DNA of 64,000 nt from Fistularia commersonii. Taxonomy: Eukaryota > Chordata > Actinopteri > Syngnathiformes > Fistulariidae. Both the position numbers and the translations under genes were made by a program. The notes beneath the pieces were generated by a model, which was not told the DNA's origin, did not search any database, and worked only from the letters and a program-made list of their open reading frames with translations. The stretch covers positions 11,856,501 to 11,920,500 of the forward strand of contig JBBMNZ010000018.1 in assembly GCA_037954325.1 (NCBI GenBank), written 5' to 3'. Shown one piece after another: positions 1-15,000 of this stretch. The stretch's first letter is position 1. Each line of letters starts with the position of its first letter.

Positions 1-40
1 ATGATGTCAAATAAAATTCAAAGGAGTGTCCTTGCTACAG
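1..40 (+). CDS. Partial exon of giant gene (exon 0)
   Basis: The first 40 bases are open in the frame that leaves phase 1 at a donor (gctacag before gtaattt), which matches the phase-1 start of the exon at 883. The true start of this exon lies before the window. The in-frame ATG at base 1 need not be a start codon. No Cys module is visible here, so this call rests only on frame and splice site. Confidence 0.4.
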
Positions 41-3000
41 GTAATTTTTTTGGTTCGCAATTGATATATACTGATCAAAAAAATAAAGGGAAAACTTGAA
101 CAACACAATGTAACTCCAAGTCAATCACACTTCTGGGAAATCATAGTGTCCACTCAGGAAGCAACACAGATTCATTTTGACTTGTTTTAAGGACATTACA
201 TCAAAGTTGGATTAGCCTGGAGTGTGTTTTTACACTTTAATTTTGAGTGTGATTCCTAATCCAGACCTCCATGGGTTAATACATTCAATTTCCATTGATC
301 ATTTTTGTGTGATTTTGTTGTCAGCACATTCAACTGTGTAAAGAGCAAGGTATTTCATAAGAATATTTCATTCAGTTAGATCTAGGATGTGTTTTTTAAG
401 TGTTCCCTTTATTTTTTTGAGCAGTGTATTAACCAGGGATAGTTTACTCAAATGTGAGATATCGCAGTAACACCCAGATATTTCTTGAAAGGCATCCGGG
501 TGCCCTTTTGGGTTTTTTCAGAAAGTAGATGCTTGGCTAATTAGAGAGTGAAATAACCCAGAACCTATAAATAGTGACTGGCTCATTGTTGTCCGAGTCA
601 GGGCATGTGCTGCGGAGCGAGCCTTTACTTCACTTTGGCCGAGAGGGATATTAAGACACACACACACACACACATATACATGCACACAAGCTCAAGTGAA
701 GTCTCCTTTGTTGTCGTTGGTTTGTTGCTATGGCACCCTTTGAATCCAAGTTACTTAAATGTATAATCAGCGGCCCCTGTACATTTAAAATGTTATTTTA
801 TATGCACATAACTTTTGATTTCATTTGAAGCAAGGTGCGACTAGAAAATAGAAACTTGATTGCTTATTTGATTTTGCCGCAGGACGCCAGTGCCCGCCCG
901 GCCACGCATGCCCATATGGTAGCGCTGAGCCCACCATCTGCAGCCCTGGAACTTTTCAATCGTCATCTGGTCAGTCCACTTGTAACACCTGCTCACCAGG
1001 TAATTAAAGTTAACGTCTGCACACACATATTTGTTTGACCGAACAGAACGCAGCAGGTAAAGCGAAATGACATCCGATCGCGCCATTCAGGCTTCTACTG
1101 CTCCGAGGGTTCGGCGCTGCCGTCGCCGTGTCCGATGGGTTTTGTCAGTCCATTGCCTGGAAGGGCATCGCTCAGTGACTGCTTGCCCTGCCCGCTTGGC
1201 CACTTCTGTAATAGCAGTGCACTGGCAGAGCCATCTGGACCCTGCAGCCCAGGTCTGACAGGGCATTTATTTGTAGTATATTGACACATTAGCACCTTCA
1301 TAACACATAAAAAAAACCCAGCCCAAAATCTACATATTACGGTCTTCTCTGAGATGTAAAATAGAATTCTTTGTCGCAGGATATTTTTGTTTTCTGGGTT
1401 CCACCGAGCCTTCGCCTGTCTCCAAACCTCACGGAGATATTTGTCCAGCTGGACACTTCTGCCCCGTAGGCAGTGGCTCACCAAATCCCTGTCCTGTTGG
1501 AAGCTTTCTCCCAAAGCCTGGCGCCTCCTCCTCTTCCCACTGCCGACTCTGTCCACCGGGAAAATACTGCAGCAGTCCTGGAGCCTCACAGCCCATGGGT
1601 AGGCCAGTATGCCAGGTTTACTGTTGTTCAAGTATCACAAGACATATCAGTCAAGCTCTCTACAGTTCAAAATGAGAATTTTGGAACACTGGCCTGGTTG
1701 GAATCTAAAAAAAATGATGCTCTCCTGCATGATGATTATCTCAAATATGATTTTCCCTGTTTTAGGTCCGTGTTCTGCAGGATTTTTCTGCACCGGAGGA
1801 GCAGACGGCCCTGCACCCCGAGCAGGACCCTCTTTGTTCAGATGTCTTTACGATCTACTGGAAGTTGACGCCGCAAAAACAGACGCGATGTCACGGATGC
1901 ATAATCTTTCCTATTTCGATAACTGCAGTCATTTCGGTAAAATTCAGAAATAACACAAAAAATGCTTAATTTGAAAGCCCACTAACTGGATGCTTTTAAG
2001 TTATTCAACTGCACTCAGAATCCCCGCGTATCTTGATGAATATCTCAAACGTCAGTGCCTTTCCAGTTTGACCTTTACAAAAGTTTTCCGTGGTTAATCA
2101 TTGCCTTTCAGAGTAAAACCGCACAGTTTCACCAAAAATGTTGAATAATCGGCATGAGAACAAAAAGTCTCTCAAACATAATAATTTAGACATCTTTCAT
2201 CCTTTATGTGACATGTTTTATTGTAGGGGGAGGCGCTGACTGGATCAAGGTAGTCATGGTGCCAGAGGCACATTCAGAAGATATGGTGACTCATTCTCCT
2301 CAACAGCCCACAAAACACAATTATACTTGTACCAGCTATAGAGGCGACATTTGCCCAAAAGGTAGGTAAATACTGACAGACCCTCGAAATCTTCCCCCGC
2401 CCGTAACATGCATTGTTCTGTCTACGCTTGAACTGTCTATTCAAGACTTAACAGCACTTTTTCATTTTTTGAAATATTTGCAATATCTTTTAATCAAGAT
2501 GAGACAGGCTGAAGAATAGACGTCTCCCACTGTTAGTTTAAGGCAGAGAGTAGAGAACGCAGGGATGCTCATACTGGTGGGATGGGTAATGGATTGCAGA
2601 ATTACCTTAAACAAGATGGAAAAATTGAGAAAGGCACACAGCGTTCTCCTCCCCCGATAAAAGGTTTAATTGCAAGAGGTTTCAAGAGAAAGAACTGACC
2701 CGGACCGCTCGCGATAAGTGCACTTTTTTTTTTTTCCAGCGGTTGCATAATGATGCGCGGCTTTCTCAGTTTTTCACCGCGTTTCACGACGACGTCAATC
2801 TTGATACCAGGCCCTCGGCACGTCACCGTGCGTTCTCCTGAGAAAAAAAATCGTCATCCCAGGAATCTCACATTTTCAACGGTACACGTGCAACATATGA
2901 ACCCCGACATGAGATTTTGTCTGCACGGAGCACCCGGAAAAAGTCCGAAACAATATAAACAGAGTGCTTCTTTTGCGACTAATTGACGAGGGTTATATTA

Positions 3001-6000
3001 AGCGCATAGGCTTCAGTGTCACATTGCACATGTATTTAAAGTGTAAAAGAGACACAGAATAGTGGCGCTGAAACAGTTTCTGTGTGACCGGCGAGGAAGA
3101 GTTTAAATTGTTCCAGTAAAGTAATTGCCTCCCACTGGGATACATTTAAGCTGAATATGAGAGCACAGGGATGACAGGTCTCATGCACACACGGTACTCC
3201 GTTCCGGGGATCCTCCGTCATCCTCCTGATTGGGTGTTCGCCCTCACGGAAGCTCATCAAGGTCAATAATATTTTTCGTGCTACTTTTCAGGTTTCTATT
3301 GCCTTACCGGTTCCGCCTACCCTCATCCCTGCGAGGCCGGATTTTACTGTAACCAGACTGGTTTAGATGCTCCATCAGGACCCTGTGCTGCAGGATACTA
3401 CTGTCCTAGAGGTTCTGTAAACCGCTACGCAACCCCTTGCGCCACAGGGCACTACTGCCCCATCGGAACGCCCCTCCCCTTGCCATGTCCGCTTGGAACA
3501 ATGAAAAGTAATGTGTTTCCGTTAAGAACTTTAAAGTATTCAAACAAAACTGATAGAGTATTTATTATACATAATACTTGTAAATGACCCAATCGTGGAA
3601 AAACGATTGTGTCATCAGTTCTCCTCCACTGAGAAAAAAATTTATTGAGAGCGTCTGCAGTAACAAATGAGGCATTTAACACTTTATTGAAACTAATTCC
3701 TTGTTTAGTTTACCAGCTCTTGCTTTTCTCTATTTTTTTTTGATGTGATCTTGCATTTCTCTTAGTAGTGTAGTGATGCAGTGAAACATGGAAACTTCCC
3801 TTGAAGCTTTTTCTCCCCTCCTTTGGCCAACTGAGATTCATAACATAAAATAGTTTATCTAATTGCACATTTTGCTGTTTATTTGGCAAGCCTCCTAAAT
3901 CCAAATAACGTTGTGCTGTTGTCGTCTTCATCATCATCTTCTCCTTTCGGCTGTTCCCTTCAGGGGTCGCCACGGCGAATCCTCTCGTGCTACATCCATA
4001 AATCTTCTCTTTGGTCTTCCTCTAGACCTCCAATTCCAGCATCCGTCCACCAATATGTTCACTCTGACCTTCTCTCCAAAACATCTAACGTGCTGTCTCT
4101 CTGAGACTCATTCCTTACTTTTGGTCACTCCCAAAGAGAACCTTAGCATCTTCATCTTTGTGACCTCTAGTTCTGCCTCCTGTCTTTTTTGTTGTTTCTG
4201 TGTACAATCGAGAATTGGAAAGCGGAAAGGGATGCTTTGATGTACTTCTAACATACAAATAAGTTTGAAAACTGCAGAAGAACATGTGGTTAACATTTTC
4301 CTCCAGGTTCTCCTGGTGGGTCTACAGTTGAAGCGTGCCAGCTCTGCCCTCCTGGTCACTACTGTCACCAGAAAGGCATAACTAAGCCAAGTGGCCGGTG
4401 CGAAGATGGCTACTACTGTCCTGAGGGGCAGAGCTTTGAGAGGCCGCCCCAGTATGTTTGCATGGCGGGGCATTACTGTGAGAAGGTATTCTTTGAATAT
4501 ATTTTTCATGTAACTGATCTCCATGGTGGCGTATTGTCATTACAAGTGCATATCTGTATACCGTTCCACATCTCCAGTTTGATTGAACCTCCATGTCAAT
4601 CTCCATGCAGTTGATGATGAAAACTATTCATTTTAACAATATCCCTCAACATCAGGGCAGCGTCACACAGACGGCCTGTCCTCCAGGTAGCCACCAGCTC
4701 AGACAAGGCCAGGGCAGTTGTGAGCAATGTCCCCCTGGCTACTATTGTCCAAATCAAGGTAAAGTTGGATGGATAGACCAAAAAAATAACAGAAAATGGA
4801 TTAGCAATTGGTGATATGAGGATGCCTTTTTACCATGTACATCAGGGATGGCCCTTCCGCTACCGTGTGAGAGGGGGTTTTATTGTCCGGGTGCATCTGC
4901 ACGTCAGAGCCCCTGTCCGGCGGGCACCTATGGAAATGCGACAAACTTGGCTGAGGAAAGTCAGTGCACCCGTTGTGACCCTGGAATGTACTGTAAAGGA
5001 ACAGGTGCGTTACGCTTTCCCTTTCTGATCCCGCGTTTCATTTCTGGCAGATCTTGCTCACAGCATACTGGTGTATTCCAGTAGCCGATAGGGGCAGACC
5101 CCGGGATTTGAGTAATAACATTTTCCTTTCCTTAAAGGGAGGACTTCTCCCAGTGGTCCATGTGCTGCAGGGGCTGTTTGTGTAGAAGGAGCCTCTGAAC
5201 CCTCACCAGCAGGCAGTTTAAGTGGATTCCCCTGCCCTCCTGGCTTCTTCTGCCCTGTGGGCACTTTTGCACCAAAGCCGTGCCCCAAAGGAACGTTCAG
5301 GTTAATGTTGTGCATAATGTCTTTGTATTTATTTTCAGCCGGATTCTGCAATCTTTCAGTAGTGAGAATTCATTTTTTATTTTTTATTCTTCATATGAAA
5401 TCAATTTAAGGGTTCATTTTTGACATTTCTGTCCAACTGGTAACCAATGGTATAGCCAGAGGTGTATGTATGAATTTTAAATATGTACTTGAAATCATAC
5501 GTGACATAGGGCAACAACAATCCATCCGATTATCCATCTTTAATAAGATTATTGGTTATTAATGGAAATCAGAATCAGAAATGCCTCATTGATCTCCGAG
5601 GTAATTGTGATGCGCCGTACAGAAATGATTAAAAATAAATAAAGGTAATAAAGTATAAGTGGCGTCTGGATAATAATAAGATAAACAAGTTAGCAAAATA
5701 CAACCGGATGACTCGTGAGATGAGATGACAGTGCGGTGTTTTTAGCCTGATCACATCACGCAATAATGACCTCCTGTGACGTTTGGTAGTCCACCTCGCT
5801 GGAACAAATTGATGGACCGGGAGATTTGATTTGAAATGCTGCCGTTCCAGTTGTCTTTTGGTTTTACGCCTACGTTTCATGACAGTGAACGTGGCGGCCT
5901 TGTGGTGGAGTCTCAGTGTCACATGTGCCGTCCTGGTTTCTACTGCTCAGCGACTGGCCTGTCTGCAGTTTCAGGACCCTGTCTGCCAGGTTAGACGTGA

Positions 6001-9000
6001 CACCGAATGTTCATTTATTATTTTCTGAGATATACTATGCATCAAAGTAAGTCATTAAATATATCGTCGCCACAGGATTCTTCTGTCTTGAAGGATCGAC
6101 GACTGCTACCCCATTATCAAATGTATCTGGAGGTCTTTGTCCAGCGGGCCACTTCTGCACAGAAGGCAGCAGCGTACCCACACCCTGCCCCGCTGGATCT
6201 TTCCAAAACCAGACCGGCGGAGAGAAAGAAGACGACTGTAAACCTTGCCCTCTCGGTAAACGAAATTTCCCCGGTCTGTTATTGCCTCTCACGAAAAAAA
6301 AAATAAAAAAAAATCCCTCATTCTTTTCATTTCTCCAAGGCTTCTTCCAGGATCTAGCAGGTCAGGCGGACTGCAGCCCCTGTCCCCCCGGATTCCACTG
6401 CCGGTCGCAGAGGCCCGATCCAACCGGCTCAGTCGGACACTCCGGCCCGTTGCCGTGCCCGGCTGGTTACTTCTGTCCGGGCAAGAGTTCAGAGAATCGG
6501 CCTCTCCCCTGCCCCAAAGGCACATACAGCCCCGGTTCGGGTCTGCAAACCCCTGGTAAAAATGCAGAAAGTTAATCAGATGAATAAAAATAGGGGGAAA
6601 ATGACAAAATCATTAGTTCCCTTTTGACCATCTAAAGGATAATATATTATTGGGGATAACGACAGTAATAGAAGAAGAATATATCTTAAATCGTCCCACA
6701 GTGGAGACAAGTTATCAAAATAGAAGAACTAAGAATAAACAATAAACAGTGTTAACAATATATATAAACAGGTAGGGGTTGCGTGAACAAGTTCACCTCA
6801 ACAATATGACAATATATAAACTGTATAAGCTTGCAAAAGTTGCAACTAGCAGCGAACAATACTTTTACTGGTAGAGGCACAGAAGTGACACTATTTCATC
6901 CGAGTGAATGAATGGACACTTGAGTAGATGGACGAAAGAGTGACTGAATTAAATTAAAGAGAAGTCTATTGAGAGCTGGGTGTTAAATGTTAAATAATTG
7001 AAGAGCAATGTTGTCTGAAGGAGGCCTTTATTACATTATCAAACTTAAAGACACTTGCAATCTTGGCATGTAAGGCTGCCTCACTGAAATGATCGATCTG
7101 ACCTGGCAGGTGGCTTATTCAGCGTTTAATCTTTCAAAGCTTTCTCCTTCTGTTTTCAGGCCAGTGCCTCTTGTGCCCAGCGGGCCGCTTCTGCGGGTCG
7201 GAAGGTTTGCTCGGGCCCTCTGGATTATGTCACGCCGGATTTCTTTGCCTGATCGGTGCCACGGTACCAAACCCAACTGACAACAAAACCGGATCCCTCT
7301 GTCTGCCCGGGAGTTTCTGCCGACAAGGGGTTAAAGCAGGTAAACTTAGTAGAGGCTTGTTAGAAAGATCTTTTAATCCTAATTCAATTCCCCCTACATG
7401 TGTCATCCAGTTAATTTTAATTTAATCATCCACGAACGTAATTGTCCCTTGCGTTCTCCAATGTTGCATTAGGGGACTGCTTAGCAGGGTTTTATTGCGA
7501 CTGGGGCTCCAGCAGAGCAGATCAGGCTCCGTGCCCAGCAGGTTTCTTCTGCCCTGGCGGAACACCGGTCCCAATTCCCTGTCCTGCAGGAAAATTTAGC
7601 GCTGAAACTGGAAATACACACCGGGACAACTGCACCAGCTGTACCCCTGGATTTTACTGTCCAGGTGGGAAAACTATGGTGTAAAATATGTAAAAATATT
7701 ACAAATAATGCAAACATTTCTATCATTAAAATGAGAGAAAGGAGGAGCATATTTTTTCCTTCATTAAACAGTAATACAGACGAAATACAATATATTTTCT
7801 CGCAATAGTTGCATTAGATTATTTTGAGGAACAACTCTCTTGAATAAAACCAACCATCTATTGTTCAATATTTATTCTGGGCTCAAGGAGTGTACATACC
7901 AGATACATTCACAAATCAAATATGGATTAAAATAGCTATGTGATTCTTTTAATTGCTATAAAAATGCCATTCTTAATTATTATTTTTTTTTTTTTTATAT
8001 AAAAAAAAAATATATATATATATATACAAGGAAAAGTCTTTTTTTCATTTTTGCTCACCTGGTCTGACAGATTGGTTCATTATCTTCAAGGTGTTGGAAT
8101 CCGCTTAACCATGCGGGTGGATCTTTTTCCAGTGGGCATTTGACTGACAATTAATTTCAGCGGTATCATCACATATTAGTTTTGATTAAATCTCCCTGAT
8201 GTTATTCAGGCGAAGGTACTGCGCAGCCCACATCGTGCCCTGCCGGTTACTACTGCCCTCCAGGAATGGCACAAGGGCTTGGGTTCCCCTGCCCGCCCGG
8301 CACGGTGCAAAACCAGCTTGGAGCATTCGGTCCTGATGCCTGTCACCCCTGTCCGGCGGGTTTGCAGCGACTCTTTTCATTATTCGTCAACATAACACAG
8401 CCTCCTTAACAACCAGCTATGAATCAGACTTTACTCTCTTTGGTTTTCGCCGCAGGAATGTTCTGTTCTGAACCTGGCCTGTCACAGCCTACGGGAAACT
8501 GTGAGGCAGGATACTATTGCCCTGCTGGGTCGACCGCCCCCAACTCCCAAGAAGATCAGGTGTTGTTGCTGTTGTTACATTGGAGAAGACAGCGTGCTCG
8601 TCGTTGCGTGTCCCAAATAAATCTGCACGCTGATACCGGTGGCTCTAACCCAGGGGTGGGCAAACTACGGCCCGCGGGCCACATCCGGCCCGTTGGTCTT
8701 TTATACCGGCCCACCAAAGATTGGAACAGAAATCATGCTTGATGTGAATGACTGAATGATTGGATTGATGAATGTAAGAGCTCAAACAGGAAATTATTTC
8801 ATTTTTGGAGATACTTGAGAACAGTTGAGAATTTTTCTGAGCTGAATGACATGGATTGGCTTTGTGATTTAGCCTTTACTGCGGACATACTGAGACATGA
8901 ATGATCTGGATGTGAAGCTACAAGGGTAAAACCTGTTTGTGCATGAAATGCAAGCAAACATTAGAGCCTTAAAAACAAAGCTGCTTTTATTTTCAAAGCA

Positions 9001-12000
9001 AATATCAGACCAATCTCAGACAAGTCTGATATGTACTGTTAACAAATGCGTTTTTTTTTTGTTTGTTTGTGCTGGCCCGCCTGTCAAATTTTAAAAGTCA
9101 ATGCGGCCCCCGAGCCAAAAAGTTTGCCCACCCCTACTTTAACCTCTCATCAAACCCCACATTGTAGTCCAGAATCTGTAAACAGATGAACACCACATAG
9201 CAATAAATCCCTTCTGAGTATTTCAACATTGCGCTGCATATTGCTAGCTGTCTTCTTTTCACTCGTAAAATGCCCAATTTATTTTGTAATGAGGTTCAAC
9301 GATGGCTTTATTTTATGGAAAATTTGCTTTCATGATGAATTTTCGATTCATCATGCTCAGCCAGGCACCAGAATCAGAATTTCTCTGACATATTTTGGCT
9401 TTCCCTTTCGGCCACAATTGGAAACCATGATGAGAAAATCAGTGTGGATACTTAAGTTCAGCATAAATTGGCATGATTAAATTTTTCGTTTCATTTTTTT
9501 TTTTTTTTTTTTTTTAGAAGAATACAACAAACAGCCATCCTTGCCCTCCAGGCTATTATTGCCCCTCTGGATCTGGCCACCCAATCCCTTGCCCTGCAGG
9601 CTCTCTTGCTATCGCACAAGGACTGAAGGGAGTTGAGGAATGCCCACCTTGCCCCGCTGGATATTTTTGTGCACAACCTGCAACATCAAAGATCTCTGAT
9701 GCCCACCTGTGTCATGCCGGGTAACCTTTTTTCAAGCTGTATTTGAAATAATACAAAATGAATTGTACCCCCACTTTATACTTACTGAGAAACATAGTTT
9801 TTCCAAATAGAATACATTTTTCTCATTGAGACTGCTCGACTGCAATCAAGGAAGGCTTTTTCTTGTACAGTATGTTTTCCATTTTGGTTTTCTCATATTC
9901 AGGTATGTTTGCCTGGGTGGAAGTCCCAGCCCCACTCCATCCAACGGTTCCCATGGCTACGTCTGCCCCGCTGGCTACAGCTGTCCTGTTGGCTCAGCAA
10001 GTGAGGTGCCCTGTGAGCCTGGCACTTACAGTCCGGCCCCTGGAGCAGCCGATTGCATAATATGCCCCGAAGGGACAACGTGCTTCTCCTCGGCTACTCG
10101 AGAACCCACCATCTGCCCAGCCGGTCAGGGAAATTACTTTCAAGTCTGAATCAAACAATTAGTCCTTTCCTCAGATCGGTTGTTTCTTACTGCAATTATG
10201 GAATTGATATATGGGCCGTTTTGGGCTCTCTTAGGTCATTTTTGTCCTGTGGGAACATCTCTGCCTCAACCGTGCCCTTTAGGGACCTTCAGCAATTACA
10301 CAGGGGCGCAATCTTTATTGTTCTGCATGCCCTGTCCCTCTGGGGAGTATTGCAGCAAACATGGAGCATCAACACCACAAGGTGCCCTTTAGTGCAACCG
10401 GTATCTTTAAGTCAACATTCATTGTTATTTAGTCTTATTTCAGCTAATGTGTGCTCATTTTTTATTAGTTGTGTGTGTGAAATTAAACTACTGTAGCATC
10501 TTATATCATAATATTCTGTATCTTATTCTTTCAATTATGACCTTTTGTCTTCTTAAGGTTCCTGTTTGCAAGGTTATTTCTGCCAAGGTGGAGCAACTGG
10601 ATCGACCCCGGAGAGTTCTGGCAACTTTCCCCGTAATGGGCCTTGCCCAGCAGGACATTACTGTCCAGCCGGCTGCCTTTCTCCCATCCCCTGTCCTATT
10701 GGCAGCCTGCGCAACACGACCGGTAATTATCCATTTCAGAGACATAATGATACAATAATCTGTGAGATCTGTCCCTCTTCAGAGGAAGATTTTTATTTTT
10801 TTTTTCTGAAATGCCTTGTGAATTGTATGAATTAATATTTGAAAAAGCCCCTTATTTATGAAAACATGCTATTTTCTGGCTAACATAAGTTGATCCCAAA
10901 AAACACATGTAGATGCACATGATAAGCAAGTCGCGCTATCTTGAAACTCCTAATAGCTCAAAAAGAGTTGTCGGCACATTTAACAAGAGAATTGTTTTTT
11001 CCGTTTCCAGTCTATTTCGCAGACTGCTTTTATGCATGTACATGCAAGTTTGCATGAATAATGTATCTACGTATACATTTTACAGAACTATGAAATGAAT
11101 GGTTTTAGTTACAACTTCTGAACATTTTAATTGACTGAAATAAATCCTGTCACCTGAATTCGCTTGCTTATATTGTGACCCTTAGAAATATGATAAATGA
11201 TAGTGTTTTACAGTATTTGACACGTGTTTCAGGAGTGTCACAGAAGACGGCTTTCTTGTTTTCGCAACAGTCGTCGACTTGTCCGTTGTTATCGACTGAC
11301 GATGATTGCACACTGAGCTCCGATTCAGTCTTATTGAGCCTGCCACAACAAAATCATGGGAATACAGAATACCCTCATCTTTGCTACATGCCCAGTGCCC
11401 GCCATCTTGTTTGGACCAAATAACCAACACACTCAAGCTGTTTTGCTTTTGCAACAGGCGGTTTTTCAGTAGAGAGTTGCTCTGCCTGCCCTGCGGGCCA
11501 CTTCTGCTCCACGGAGGGTCTGGCCAACCCCAGTGGACGATGCGCTGCAGGTTTCTACTGTCCTTTCGATTTCTCCTCAACTACCCCGTACGCCGTTCTT
11601 TGCCCCAAGGTAAGGCTTTTCTTTTTCCACATAGATATCTTTTCGCTTGAGTCCCTCTTATCTGCCGAATTGCTCTCCTTATTGTCTTCCCTACAATATG
11701 TTGTTCTGGCGCCACATTTTTTTAATATTGATGTTCTGCCGCTATGAAACCCACCGCTTCAATGTCCATTACTCTTTCTATTCCACCCTAGGGCCACTAC
11801 TGTCCAGAGGGGTCTGTAACAGCCCTGCCTTGTCCGACAGGCGCGTACCAACCAAATCCAGGCTCAGCTAGCTGTATTCCCTGTCGACCTGGATTTTACT
11901 GTGAGGAAGCCATAGATGGAGAGCCGAGGCTGTGCCCACCGCACTTTTTCTGTCCTGCAGGTACTCAAACAGAATACTTTTCGATACAGGGAATAGCATG

Positions 12001-15000
12001 GGTGAATCATTTTTACCATTTAAAGCGGTCCTGAATGCAAAGTTGTGTTTTCATTTGGAATAAATCACAAATCCTATCATATGGGGGTATTTACTTAGCC
12101 CCATGGTGCTAATCATGCTGTGGATTTAATATTTTCTAATTGTGCCTAACAATTATTTAATGTTAGGCACAATGGTGCCTCAGCCGTGTCCTGACGGGTC
12201 ATATACGCAAAGCAAAGAAGGGCTGCGGGACCGGAGCGAGTGTTTACCATGCCCACCAGGAAAATTCTGCAGGTGAAAAAAGCTACCATACATGCATTCT
12301 GCCATGCATAATCAATCACATTCGGTACATTCAGATCCAACTCTGCTGAAAACAAACACGGTTGCTTTCACAGAATGGTATAGATAACAATTCTTGTCGT
12401 AACAATTCAAAAAAAAATCAAAAGACAATAATCAGAATACTTTCAAATGTTTTCAAGCAACAAAAAAGGCATTAAAACACAAGTAACCATAGAACATTAG
12501 ACCAAATTTAAAGTCAAGTGTTCAACTATCACACTGGACACACAGCGCATGTATACATACAGACACATGACACATCCTGTTCTCCTGCATAGACATGCAG
12601 GCATTTGCTTACCATGCAGCGAGGCCAAATGATCACCTTAATTGGAACGCATGTACTGAATGTGTATATGAGAACAGTATAAGAAAATAGAGCAAAAAGA
12701 TCAAAAAGATTTTTGCATTTGCACTCGCCTTGATTTTTACGGTATCGTGGAAAAACAGTGGTCATGTTTATTTCCCACAGAGCTGGGAGGATACAGGGTG
12801 TGTGTGCCGCAGGGTATCTTTGTGCCTCTGGGAGTGCAGATTTCACCCCTGAAGGACCGCTTGCCAATGTGACCAGGTGTCAGTGGGGCACAAAATGTGC
12901 TGGACCGTGTCCTCCAGGTACACCGAATACATCCAGTCAAGCATTTGTTTCCAAGTATTCACACGCTCACTTCTTCGGACATTCTCTTAGTGATCTGAGG
13001 CATAACGTCCAAATCCAAAGTGCTGTGCGCTGTGGGTTTTCAAAGGCAATCAGCCCAGGCCTGGCCAGATCCTGTCTGCTGCTTTGAAAGCATAACACAT
13101 TACCACTGCGCCAGGTATATGAATCAAGGGGTTAGCTGGTGCTCGCCAAGCACCAAGCTTTGCTGAAAAGTGTTTTAACAATGTGCCGCTTACCAGGAGG
13201 AAGACACCGGCTGTTTTGTAGGAGTTTCTATCTCGGAAATACAGTGTATAACAGATACAAACCACCGCTGTGCCGCCAGCGCGGCCATTTTTTCCAGACC
13301 AAAAATAGAGGCCTTTGAACACTGAGACTGGTTCTTTGAAACATTTTTGGGGGCTGTCCTTTAACTATATGAAATAAAAATTTGAATGCATTATTTATCT
13401 TAGGGTTCTACTGTCCCAAAGGCACAGAGGAGCCTGTGTCTTGTCCTGAGAATTCTATCAGAAGCTCCCCTGGAGGTGCAAGCGTACAGGACTGCTTACC
13501 ATGCCCATCCCAGCATTGGTGTAAACGGGGTATGATGATGAAAGTCGCCTGTTTTTTCTTTATTTTTTTCAGCTGCTTTATCCACATTCTCTTGGTTTTT
13601 CAAGCAGGATACAATTTTCTAGAAATTAACATTTCTAGAAAATTTTGATTGTCTCGTAACATGTACTCCCATTTTCCTGATTTGATGCAGCTATTCCCAA
13701 ACCTTGTTTAGTTGTATGCTTAAATGCCTCAGTTGCATTCTTTAACTTTGTCTTTACATATTAATACTTCTAATACTACCAACGGTGACAATACTTAGGT
13801 TTATGCCTCGCAGTAAGAAGATCCCTGGTTTGATCCCAACTCGGGGCGGCTTTCTGTGTGGCGTTTGCATGTTCTCCATGTGTCTGTGTGGGCTTCCCCC
13901 GGGTTCTCCAGTTTCCTCCAAAAACATGCATTAGGTTCAGTGGAGACCCTAAATCATTCAGTCGAGTGGATGGTTTTATGCTTCTATATGTGGCCCTGCA
14001 ATCAAGGGATCCAAGGTGAATCTCGCTCGGCTGGAATTGGGTGCAGCACCCTCGCGGCCCTGAGTGCAGGCTAAGCAGTGCAGATAATGAACATATGAAT
14101 CACTCTTCTTGTCTTTCAAGTATTTCCACCTTTCTCTTCTTGTTTTCGTTTCTCTGCTGAAGTCCCACGTGCGGGCGCAGAAAATCACAAAAGCTAAATT
14201 AAAACCCAGTTTCCTAATGATAACATTTTCCTACCCTATAGCCACCTCGGGAGATAGCCAGATAGTGAACAACACTCTGCACAATGAGAGCTAATCAGCA
14301 GTGCCCTGCACATTTGGAGCTTTGGAGGCACAGAGGGAGGGAAGATGGATTTTTCCTCTTTGCCTTTTTCAAAAATGTTTTCTCTCTTAATGTTTGTTCC
14401 AACGATATTTACCCAACCTATGACACGGCAATCTGTCTTGGATTAGGGACGGAATGAGCTGGACCAAGAAAATTATGGTTTTGGCTTGATACCGATCATC
14501 TACCATAGCACCACTGCAGTGAAAATCCTATGAATCCAGCTAAGCAACTAAAAGTGAAAATAACTAAAATAAAATGAATACAAATAGAATAACATTAAAA
14601 ATAGAACAAAAATCACAATATGAGAGGACACAAAAATACATTGTGAACTGTATATATATATGTGTGTGCGTATTTCTCGGTGGAGCTAGATAATTGTATA
14701 TAAAGGTATTTGGTTTTCTGACCATAAAACTACAATTAAGAAGTTGCAACCATATTTTCCCCGAGGTCAAGTAAAGTAATGAGCTGGTTCTGACTTGAGA
14801 GAAGATTTATTTTATTTTAATCGTCTGACTGCATGTGGATTTACACGACCAATTGCAGTGCAGGGGCAGTTGGATTAATATCAGCCTCTCTTGTATATAA
14901 CACTGGTCCTATATTGAATATTTAAATGCAAACGCAAACCATTGAACTATATAACTTCTGATAATTTTCACGGCAAAAACATCAGTTAAAACTGTTATTA

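Noticed and set aside
1095..1631. A 178-codon open frame on the minus strand
   Set aside because: It is the antisense of the Cys-module exons 2 and 3, kept open by their GC-rich codons.
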